This document shows, piece after piece, positions 1 to 7,245 of a stretch of DNA of 34,615 nt; positions within the stretch are counted from its first letter, which is position 1, and each line of letters opens with the position of its first letter. Both the position numbers and the translations under genes were made by a program. Source of the DNA: Hydnum rufescens UP504. Its lineage: Eukaryota; Basidiomycota; Agaricomycetes; Cantharellales; Hydnaceae. A model generated the notes under the pieces. It was not told the DNA's origin and searched no databases. It saw only the letters and a list, made by a program, of their open reading frames with translations. The stretch is taken from NCBI GenBank assembly GCA_014904985.1, contig MU129225.1, forward strand, positions 15,711 through 50,325, written 5' to 3'.

Positions 1-79
1 AGACCAAAACCTGCCGCACGACGAGGGCCTGAATGGCAAGAGCCAAACCAAAAGAAACGACGGACCGTGGCCCCAGGAA

Positions 80-225
80 CCACATGCCCGCTGCGGCAGG
101 CGTGTGGTACTATTTAAAGTGAGTTCCCCCCCCCCAATAGATACCATGGCGCAAAAGAGCAGCGAAAGCTGCTCTTTTTGCGCAGGTTTTAAAATTCTTA
201 CTAACACTTTCATTTACTCCTCTAG
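80..225 (+). repeat. Module 1: exon-end hairpin and intron-like segment
   Basis: Hairpin A 80-107 (stem with one mismatch, UGCG loop), donor GTGAGT at 119, intronic hairpin B 149-183 with GAAA loop, branch TTACTAACA at 198-206, acceptor TCTAG ending at 225. All signals intact; intron 107 nt. The following exon starts GCCAAGCTGTCCC, as does the exon after module 2. Confidence 0.75.
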
Positions 226-345
226 GCCAAGCTGTCCCACCCACGAACGAACACCCCGCATACGACCACGTGAATGGAAACACGCGAACGAACGAACAGC
301 GACAACGCCCACAGGAAGCCACGAAGAAGAGCAGGAAAACAGAGG

Positions 346-477
346 CCACACACCCGCTGCGGCGGGTGTGTGGCAATATAAGATATGTAATTCTTTTTAA
401 TAGCTCCAGTCGCGCAAAAAGAGCAGCAGTCGCTGCTCTTTTTGCGCGACTTTTGAATTTTAACTAAGTTCTTTCAG
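346..477 (+). repeat. Module 2: exon-end hairpin and intron-like segment, donor altered
   Basis: Hairpin A 346-373 (UGCG loop). Expected donor reads AG/ATATGT at 383, a G-to-A change at intron position 1. Hairpin B 409-450 is a perfect 19-bp stem with loop AGTC. Branch TAACTAAG near 461-467, acceptor TTTCAG ends at 477. Confidence 0.7.
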
Positions 478-735
478 GCCAAGCTGTCCCAACCCAATGC
501 GCAAACCCACGCAGTCGGGGGCCCAAACCGCCCACCCGCCAGTACGCCAAAGAACCCCCCCCCGAATGACAAGGCCCGATCGGCCAGGACCCCAGCGGCA
601 ACCCGTGAACCATGAACACGCCAAATGAAACCCAACCAAACAGACCCAGCCAAACAAAACCGCGCCAAACCGCACGACGCCATACCCAACGAAACAACGC
701 CAAACGAAAACGCGCCACCCGAGTGGCCATGCGAA

Positions 736-876
736 CCACACACCCGCTACGGCGGGTGTGTGGTAGTATTAGGTACGTCTCTAATCCCACCGGTGCCAAA
801 AGAGCAGCAGAAGCTGCTCTTTTGGCACCTCTGTTTTCTTTTTTTTACTAATGTATTATTATTTGTTGTTCTCTAC
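736..876 (+). repeat. Module 3: exon-end hairpin and intron-like segment, acceptor lost
   Basis: Hairpin A 736-763 (UACG loop), donor GTACGT at 773, hairpin B 792-829 (17-bp stem GGTGCC.../...GGCACC, loop AGAA), branch TTTACTAATG at 844-853. The acceptor position reads CTCTAC instead of CTCTAG at 876. Confidence 0.7.
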
Positions 877-978
877 GTGAAAACCCACCCGACGAGCACA
901 CGGACGAGCCCCAGTACGCGCAGTCACCCAAGCCCAGAGTGCCCGCCCCTGAACACGACGATCGACGAAATCGCGTAT

Positions 979-1137
979 CACACACCCGCTGCGGCGGGTG
1001 TGTGGTAATACCTTGTAAGTTTTCAAGTATAGGACGTAGGAAAGCACCAAAAGAGCAGCAGAAGCTGCTCTTTTGGTGCTTCCTTTGTTTTTTTTTTTTA
1101 AATTAACGTGTTATTTACTGATTGATCCGCCTCCCAG
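979..1137 (+). repeat. Module 4: exon-end hairpin and intron-like segment
   Basis: Hairpin A 979-1004 (UGCG loop), donor GTAAGT at 1015, hairpin B 1042-1081 (18-bp perfect stem, loop AGAA), branch ATTAACG about 1103, best acceptor CCCAG ending at 1137; the usual TAG is missing, so the 3' end is uncertain. Confidence 0.65.
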
Positions 1138-1251
1138 CGCGAAAACCCCCTGCAGAAAAAAGGGACGTGCGCAGCCACCCGCAACCCGCAACCCGATCCA
1201 AGAGTCCAGCGCCCGAACACCCGCACGTACGCAACGACGGATGAAATACGG

Positions 1252-1393
1252 TACCACACACCCGCTGCGGCGGGTGTGTGGTAATAGCTCGTGAGTTTCT
1301 CGTACAACGGCGCCCAAAGAGCAGCAGTAGCTGCTCTTTGGGTGCTGCCTCTGTTTTTTTTTTTTCAAACTAACGTTTTATTGATTATTCTAG
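1252..1393 (+). repeat. Module 5: exon-end hairpin and intron-like segment
   Basis: Hairpin A 1252-1283 (UGCG loop), donor GTGAGT at 1291, hairpin B 1310-1345, branch AACTAACG about 1368-1375, acceptor TTCTAG ending at 1393. Intron 103 nt, all signals intact. Confidence 0.75.
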
Positions 1394-1501
1394 GTCTCTC
1401 CTCGATGCACGAAACCCCACCTAACAAGAACACTGATGGAAAACCGATGTGGCAGCCACCCGCAACCCGATCCAAGAACCCGCGACCGCGAGCCAAAACG
1501 A

Positions 1502-1650
1502 GTACCACACACCCGCTTCGGCGGGTGTGTGGTACTACAAGGTATTTTTATTGTATTTTCTATATCTACAGTGGCGCGGAAGGAGCAGCCCAAGCTGCTC
1601 CTTTGCGTCACTTTGAAATTTTTTTTTATGAATGTATGCTATTATTTTAG
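1502..1650 (+). repeat. Module 6: exon-end hairpin and intron-like segment
   Basis: Hairpin A 1502-1535 with C(UUCG)G loop, donor GTATTT at 1542, hairpin B 1571-1611 whose lower stem changed to GGAAGGAGCAGC / GCTGCTCCTTT, largely keeping pairing. The branch is weak (TATGAATG); the acceptor TTTTAG ends at 1650. Confidence 0.7.
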
Positions 1651-1742
1651 GATTCAAATTCAAGCCCCCGAAATGACGACCTGCGACCCGCGACTCGTCC
1701 AAACGACCTGCCCAACGGTGAATCGTCGAGCCCAGCCCCCTG

Positions 1743-1918
1743 TACCACACACCCGCCCAAGCGGGTGTGTGGTGCTACTTAGTTTTTTTTTAATTTTTTT
1801 AATTTTGAGCGACAGTACCACACCTGCCCAAGCGGGTGTGGTGCTGCTAAGTAGTCCGTGTTTTTTCTTTTTGATTTGTATAGACAGTACCATACACCCG
1901 CTAGGATGGGTGTGTGGT
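1743..1918 (+). repeat. Three terminal hairpin-A remnants without introns
   Basis: Palindromes at 1743-1773, 1816-1842 and 1888-1918 keep the CCACAC...GTGTGG stem but are separated only by T-rich spacers, with no donor, hairpin B or branch site. The outermost hairpin of the complete foldback element (19608-19635) likewise lacks an intron, so this looks like a standard arm end. Confidence 0.65.
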
Positions 1919-1929
1919 GCTACTTAAAT

Positions 1930-2253
1930 TTTTTTTTTCATTTTGAGGGATGCATATAGGCCCAAGGTGTATATTGAATTTTTAAATCAATAAATCAATA
2001 AATAAACAAGTCAATGACCTGGGGATGTATAATATAAATAATTATAAATGGAACTATCCCCGGTATGCCCGTATGGCCCGCTGCAAGTCTGAGGTTCTCT
2101 AAGTCCCAGATTCGGCCAATTTTCGGCCAATTTTCGGCCATTTCGGCCAACTCTGGGCCACAAGGTGCAGACCGTAAAATGGCCATTTCGCCGGAATAGT
2201 GATGGGACCTACTTAGGTACCATTATCTGCCCCAAAAGTGGTACCTAACTAGG
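1930..2253 (+). repeat. Subterminal AT-rich segment and palindromic terminus of foldback-like element 1
   Basis: Contains TTTTTAAAT with aataaat repeats and ACAAGTCAAT, shared (inverted) with 19525-19590. A threefold TTTTCGGCCAA repeat lies near 2115-2145. The end is an imperfect palindrome: CCTACTTAGGTACCA at 2208-2223 and its partner TGGTACCTAACTAGG at 2239-2254. The terminal CTAACTAG equals the end of the complete element. No gene seen. Confidence 0.5.
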
Positions 2254-2332
2254 TAGGCTTAGATGACTGACCAAGGTGCTAACATCTCGAATTCTTTTCA
2301 TCATCAGGGCCATCGCTTGGGCCCACCCAGAC

Positions 2333-2460
2333 ATAAAATGATGAGGAGGACAATGAAGATGATTGATGATGATGATGAGGACAATGAGGACAACGATGAT
2401 GAGGATGAGGACAAGGACAAGGATGATGATGATGACGATGCTATCGTCATCATCCACTCA
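2333..2460 (+). repeat. GAT/GAC-rich exon segment with perfect hairpin
   Basis: Low-complexity GATGAT / GAGGAC tract. Bases 2428-2454 form a perfect 12-bp stem (GATGATGACGAT / ATCGTCATCATC) with loop GCT. A frame through it reads as an Asp/Glu run and ends in the module hairpin, so I do not regard it as a gene. Confidence 0.5.
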
Positions 2461-2496
2461 ATTCTGGATATGACCCTGCGTGACCAACCAACTAAG

Positions 2497-2627
2497 TCAT
2501 CACACCCCAGCCTTGCTGGGGTGTGGTGAGCAGGTACGTGTATTATATTGTCTTTTGCACCGGTGGGGCAGCTTTAAGCTGCCTCGTTTGTGCAGCTTTA
2601 ATTTTTTACTAACCATATTCATCCTAG
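2497..2627 (+). repeat. Array-2 module 1: hairpin and intron-like segment
   Basis: Hairpin A 2497-2529 (CACACCCCAGC / GCTGGGGTGTG), donor CAG/GTACGT at 2534, hairpin B core 2567-2583 (GGCAGC / GCTGCC), branch TTTACTAACC 2607-2613, acceptor CCTAG ends 2627. Intron 94 nt; all signals intact. Confidence 0.75.
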
Positions 2628-2762
2628 GTACTATTTACACCTCCCCAACCACCACTTGCACGTGAAACGACAGTGACGATCCGGTAATCGCCATATACAA
2701 TTACAGGGCTTTCGACCCCGCACAACCGAAGAAGCCAACAACAAGCCGCCATGAACAGGACA

Positions 2763-2906
2763 CCACACCCCAGCCTTGCTGGGGTGTGGCGATAAGGTAT
2801 GTAGAGCATTTGTATGTCTCGTCTTTCACAAGGAGGGCGGCTCTTAAGCTGCCTCTTTGCATAAGCTTCATTCTTTACTAACGATTCGAAGTTCCTCTCA
2901 TTACAG
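2763..2906 (+). repeat. Array-2 module 2: hairpin and intron-like segment
   Basis: Hairpin A 2763-2789, donor AAG/GTATGT at 2797, hairpin B about 2833-2854, branch TTTACTAACG 2875-2883, acceptor TACAG ends 2906. Intron 110 nt; all signals intact. Confidence 0.75.
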
Positions 2907-3055
2907 GATGTATCACTGCTGCCCACCCTCCTCCTTCCCTTCAAATTATGGCATCAATGCTACCACCTAATGACCGGTCATCATCACGGGTGATTACGGG
3001 TCATATGACCCTGCGCGACCACAGAACCCAGTGATAAAGCACCCAAGACAGGAAA

Positions 3056-3179
3056 CCACACCCCAGCTTTGCTGGGGTGTGGTAATCAGGTAAGTATCTT
3101 TGTCATATCATACAAAAAGGGCAGCTTAGGCAGCCTTTTTTGTGCTGCTTTAATTATGTACCGATTACTTTCACTTTAG
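3056..3179 (+). repeat. Array-2 module 3: hairpin and intron-like segment
   Basis: Hairpin A 3056-3082, donor CAG/GTAAGT at 3090, imperfect hairpin B 3114-3141 (AAAAAGG / CCTTTTT), weak branch, acceptor TTTAG ends 3179. Intron 90 nt. Confidence 0.65.
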
Positions 3180-3331
3180 GGACCATCATGCTCACCCGCA
3201 CCCCCCTCGCCTACCTCAAGTGATGGCAATAACGGCAATCCTGTCGTTGTCATTGCGAACGGCTGCAGATCTTACGATCTGCATGACTGAAGAATGTGAA
3301 GACTCCAACCACACACACAATAGGCAGGACA

Positions 3332-3466
3332 CCACACCCCAGCCTTGCTGGGGTGTGGAGATGAGCTAAGTCCCCCCAAACCCGCCTCTTCTTCAGCGCG
3401 AACAGGGCTGCTTTAACCTGCCTTGTTCGTGCTCCGTACTAACAATCTGAGTTATTTTCATTATAG
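3332..3466 (+). repeat. Array-2 module 4: hairpin and intron-like segment, donor altered
   Basis: Hairpin A 3332-3358; the donor position reads AG/CTAAGT at 3366 (G to C at intron position 1). Hairpin B 3396-3432 (GCGCGAACA / TGTTCGTGC), branch TACTAACA 3437-3444, acceptor TATAG ends 3466. Confidence 0.65.
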
Positions 3467-4202
3467 GGACTAATTATCTTTCCCGCCTACCCCGAATGGT
3501 GATGAGGGTGATCCCACGATGATGGGATCATCCTTGTTGCTGGCAATTTTGACCAGCCAAAGCCTGTGGCTGGTTCAAAAGGATAGACCTGTATGAAATT
3601 GCGAATAATGGAGGAACCTGGGCACCCATGCACACGAAATTTTGTGTGCATGGACTCCTGGGTTTCCTCCAACATATTATCCCTTCAGATCATGTGCCTG
3701 GTCCCTGTAGGCACCGGGCGCACATGTTTTTTTTTTTTGTGTGAATTCAATTTTGCATTTTTTTCTTTTGTAGTCGCTTCTTTGTAATGTAAAATAGAGA
3801 TAAATGCAAGGTACTGTGCTGCCCAATTAGCAGCCAAAAAGGCCTTGTAGCAGGCTGGAATATGCAAGTCCGAATGAACATGTGATTTCCAAATAAGGAA
3901 ACCCCGCTGCTTTTGAATGAGCAATGACTGCCCAGAGTGAATGGGGAGCCGCAGCGGGCTGATTTCTGGTGTACAGCCATCATTTGGGGCTGTCCGCCAC
4001 CCTACACAGTGACCCTGCTGCCGGAGGGGGTGGGCACCGATGGATGGTGGCAAGTTTTTTGGATGTAGTGGATGTAAATTATTTATTTGAATGGGTGATG
4101 ACCGATGCGCCTGCTAGCTGTCTTGGATGGAAATGAAGGTGGAAGCTGGAATGAATGTTGTCAGCAGAGAGTGAAGAGCTGAGGGGGGTTTTCATGGGGC
4201 CA
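3467..4202. other. Gene-free stretch with long palindromes
   Basis: No credible coding region. It holds imperfect palindromes, notably 3610-3670, whose inner stem CCATGCACAC / GTGTGCATGG is perfect and whose outer arms are GGAGGAA / TTTCCTCC. A T-rich tract at 3727-3740 follows. I see nothing else to name. Confidence 0.5.
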
Positions 4203-4330
4203 GTGTCTAAAAAATTCCCTGGCATGGGCCCATGGGGCCCATGGACCCTAATATTCAGGAAGGCCAGGGGGGCCATGGTAGGTTCAGAAGACATGTGGGG
4301 CCATGGGCCCATGAGTCTATTAGACACACT
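4203..4330. repeat. Palindrome-rich segment with GTGTCTAA...TTAGACAC ends
   Basis: Starts GTGTCTAA and ends TTAGACAC, with GCATGGGCCCATGG near the left end and CATGGGCCCATG near the right end. Either a small inverted-repeat element or the outer terminus of the preceding foldback remnant; the complete foldback element has comparable GGGGCCCC palindromes just inside its ends. No target duplication is clear. Confidence 0.4.
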
Positions 4331-5332
4331 ATTTTACCAGAAAAAGACTACCTAATTAGACATGGGAATTGGGTTGCCTAAGGTGAGTCCAAGTCATCTG
4401 ACAGATCTAACAGCATTTCTGTACATTTGCAGCACCTCTCAGTCTCTCAGCTCCTCACCTGCCAAACTTGTGATTCTCAGTTACAGCATAAATGAAGACC
4501 CTCTACAGGACTATTCCAGCCACCTCCTGGCTATCTTTCAGGATGTGAGGACTCCCTGTGATAGGGCTCTCTTCATGACCTTCACTGTTCACTCGTGTTT
4601 ACCAGAGATCACCCATCACCTCTATGCCAATCTCCATGCTTTCAAACATTCCTTGCATGAAATACTGGATGGCTGGGAGCCCAAATCTGGGGAGGTTATT
4701 GCTTCAAAGCAGGTGTCTGTGTCTATAAATGAGGTTTACCAGCTTGACTTAGCTGGGGTGTTGGTGGCTGAGAAGGATGACACCTATGAATGGAATACAA
4801 GTAGCATGCCAAGGTGGATCACCACCCTCTGTCACATACTTAAGAGTGCACAATACTGGGCCAAGCACCCTAAGAATCCCAACAACAAAACTATTGATCC
4901 TGACACTCTCCTCCACCTTGTTCTAGTGCTCAACACATTATTTTTGCTGTCATACTATGTTCCCATTCACAAACTTCTTTCATTCCTGTTGATTCAGTGG
5001 AGGCTGAAGTTGGAACTCAAATCCACCATCTCTGATGACAGTTTGTGCATTCATCTCAATGATTCCTTTGCCACTACCTCTTTCTGACAAACCCATAACT
5101 TACAGAAATGGTGCTTGAACCTGGGCAGGACATTTATTTGTTGGCATTGCACTACCTGCACAATGCAACAGCTTGGCACAGTGCCATTTGATATGTTTTC
5201 AGAAATCTCCATCATTCAGAACTCTCACCCTCAACTTTGTCACAACTCCTATTGCCTCTCCTGATACCTGTGCACCAGATGAACCGATTGTAAACTTGGG
5301 AATCAAATATATGCTCAAAACACTGAAGCTTA

Positions 5333-5478
5333 GGGCCTGTTCAGATGCAAGAATCCAGATTCTTTGGCCAGATTCTACTATTGAAAATGGGCAGATTCTT
5401 CTGGATTCTTTTCAATCCAAAAGAATCCAAAAGAATCTACCCATTTTCAATACTGGAATCTTGCATCTGAACAGGCCC
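5333..5478. mobile_element. Harbinger/Tourist-like MITE, 146 bp
   Basis: Nearly fully palindromic element starting GGGCCTGTTCAGATGCAAGA, with the inverted copy at its other end, flanked by TTA on both sides (5330-5332 and 5479-5481). GGGCCTGTT-type ends plus a TTA/TAA duplication are typical of PIF/Harbinger non-autonomous elements. It carries no coding sequence and interrupts the deaminase-like pseudogene. Confidence 0.85.
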
Positions 5479-5657
5479 TTAATCACAGGGTTAAAGAAGT
5501 CAAATCTATGATTGAGGTGATGAAGAAGAAAGTGTCACCCATCCAATTTCATGGAACAGTCCATTGTGAGGCATTGTTGATGGGCCTGGCTCTTGTGTGT
5601 CAGGACAGCAAGGTACTGCTTCCTAAGGATGTGACAAACCAACTTGAGACAATTAAG

Positions 5658-5713
5658 GTAGTGTGGAATTGTACCTGCATGACTTCTGGTGTTTTAAGCG
5701 CTCTTGTTTATAG
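5658..5713 (+). other. Spliceosomal intron in the deaminase-like pseudogene
   Basis: GTAGTG donor and TTTATAG acceptor, 56 bp, phase 0. Joining the flanks continues the frame ...LETIK / KLLKGSFVSTIGVGKK. The length is typical of basidiomycete introns and about half that of the hairpin-bearing introns in the arrays. Confidence 0.6.
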
Positions 5714-6120
5714 AAGCTTTTGAAGGGAAGCTTTGTGAGCACAATAGGTGTGGGCAAAAAGTCCTGTTTCTGCTGCACCCTACTTGCCAAAATGCTTCAA
5801 GCTGCCAATTCCCCTGTGTCTTTCAGCCTACCAGCATTGCATGGCATTATTTCCCCCTGAGCACTGCCAACCATTGGAATTCCACTGCCTGTTGCACAGT
5901 CCATGGAGGACACTCTGATGGATGTATGGTACAGGGAAGTGGTGAAATTTGCTTGAGACTATGGCAAGCCTGCACCTTCATCCATGCAGAACATGATGAG
6001 TTTGCCATCAGGTGGAGACCCAACCTTTGCCCCTGCACAGATTGCATGCAGCAGCACCTCTGGAAACTGGGATGTTAGTGTTGCTGTGACTTGTGCTCAA
6101 AGTCAGCTCAAGCTGTGAGT

Positions 6121-7057
6121 CAAGTTGGATACAAGCTGAGCCAAGTCTTGGCAAAGTCAAACTGAGCCATCAAATCAACCTGCCAAGCCAAGCTGATTGA
6201 GTCAACTCAAGTTGGTTTGCAACTTTGCAGGGCAATGTGATGGTGTTGAGTGATGGCAGTTGCCAAATCTGCAGAGTCCACTCCCAGTAGCTTCTAGACA
6301 GAGATTAATTTGCATTGAATCCAAATTTCAAATAACCCCTATTCTACTGCCCCACTTCATGGATTGTACAGGTGCACTCACCTCCACAAGTACATGCCAT
6401 GGGGCCATGAGAGGGGGCTAATCATATTTTTGAGATGCTTGAATCTGATAACAATGCTGATGCTCTATTTGATTTGTCCTACAGTATTCCATGTATATTG
6501 GGTCTGATATGCACATATGTACATACCTGATTTACCTTTTCTGTTGCAACATATCCCTCCAAACCTTTGTACTGGCTGTCATTCTGTGTATTCAATCTTT
6601 TGCTGGGCACCTTGCATTCTACTGCCAGAGGTGTAAGGACTCCAAGACAGTGGACAGCATGACATTCCAAGTACTAGCAATGGTACATGATATGAATAAT
6701 GGATGCTAGACTCCACTTCAGCTGGCAGAAACTAGAAAAACCAGACTATCATAAGGAAATCAGGGCTTCCAGAACCACTCACCTGAAAAGAATGCACCAT
6801 CCATGACACTACAAGGATGTTGTCAAATTTTGTTTGGGTGTTAAGGGTTGTACTTGAGATGAGAGGTATGATTACATAATTGAGTCAGATACAAGGAAAT
6901 GCCCTTAAGGCAATTGATGAGAGAGTCGTGAAGTGGGAATTACATAAAGTCACAAGAGATGAGTATGTATGAGGAAGACTGGCTTCTTGAGAGTTAATAT
7001 GCAAAGGCTTTTAGAGATGAGAGTCATGAGCAATAACTGAGATCACAAAAGGATAAT
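6121..7057. other. Stretch without recognised gene
   Basis: No convincing coding region on either strand. Bases 6085-6230 contain an irregular low-complexity repeat of AGCTCAAG / CAAGCTGAG / GTCAAGTTGG words on both strands. Nothing else is identifiable. Confidence 0.4.
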
Positions 7058-7062
7058 TCAAT

Positions 7063-7245
7063 CAGTGTTGGAGGGATAAATCCCTACACCATAGAATCCT
7101 CATCCAAGGCCTATTTTCCTTACAAATGAGTCAATTACATGTCACCATGCTGTTGGAGGGATAAAATCCCACCATGTACATACCTCATCCAGGCCCAACT
7201 ACCTCCTCAAACAAATCCATATTTCTACATTTCTCTCGTATCCAC
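7063..7245. repeat. Two direct repeats of about 90 bp starting TGTTGGAGGGATAAA
   Basis: TGTTGGAGGGATAAATCCC near 7063 and TGTTGGAGGGATAAAATCCC near 7153; both continue with similar pyrimidine-rich sequence (CCTCATCCA...GGCC). The TGTTGGAGGG start is like the beginning of copia-type LTRs, so these could be old LTR fragments. Fragmentary evidence. Confidence 0.45.

Larger units (their letters stand above)
1..2253 (+). mobile_element. Foldback-like element 1, right arm (left part outside window)
   Basis: Tandem array of six hairpin-plus-intron modules followed by three hairpin-only remnants, then an AT-rich segment with aataaat repeats and an end near 2253. The order (modules, last hairpins without intron, TTTTTAAAT plus ataaat repeats plus ACAAGTCAAT, then a short palindrome with CTAACTAG) matches the outer part of the complete foldback element at 19248-23884, read outward. 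I therefore infer that this is the right arm of a relative whose centre and left arm lie before base 1. No protein-coding potential is convincing in it; long frames here are by-products of the T-poor composition. Confidence 0.7.
2254..4330 (+). mobile_element. Remnant of a second foldback-like element with a different module family
   Basis: Begins inside what looks like an intron (branch GCTAAC 2278-2283, acceptor CATCAG ending 2307), suggesting that element 1 was inserted into an intron of this array. Four modules of 265-295 bp follow with stems CCACACCCCAGC / GCTGGGGTGTGG. After the last module come further palindromes and about 600 bp without recognisable genes, ending near a GGGCCCATGG-rich palindromic segment at 4203-4330 that may be its terminus. 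The right boundary is inferred from analogy only. Confidence 0.45.
4362..6120 (+). pseudogene. Broken gene with fungal deaminase-like motifs
   Basis: An open frame of 241 codons (4362-5087) is followed, after frame breaks, by a segment reading FHGTVHCEALLMGL near 5540-5590, a 56-bp intron at 5658-5713, and STIGVGKKSCFCC near 5738-5777, then LPALHGIISP. The H-C-E motif followed by a C-x-C-C cluster and a 'HGxIxPW'-like stretch recalls a deaminase-like family (OTT_1508 type) common in agaricomycetes; this is recognition from memory. Such proteins are predicted to deaminate nucleic-acid bases, but activity is unproven. In-frame TGA codons at 5858 and 5954 and the MITE at 5333 make it non-functional. 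The N-terminal open frame is not recognised and its link to the deaminase part is inferred from position; a possible 50-bp intron lies at 4383-4432. Confidence 0.5.

Noticed and set aside
346..373. CCACACACCC as yeast-type telomeric repeat or Rap1 site
   Set aside because: It occurs once per arm of a hairpin, never as a telomeric tandem tract.
80..1918. Regularly spaced palindromic repeats as a CRISPR array or bacterial terminators (GC hairpin plus T-run)
   Set aside because: Spacing varies from about 240 to 390 bp, hairpins alternate between two types, canonical spliceosomal signals follow, and all surrounding elements are fungal.
2263..2529. Asp/Glu-rich 88-codon frame
   Set aside because: Simple-sequence tract that runs into a module hairpin and stops there; better explained as array exon.
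4383..4432. Intron at the start of the deaminase-like pseudogene
   Set aside because: Signals are good, but splicing it from the ATG at 4362 leads to a stop; left as possible only.
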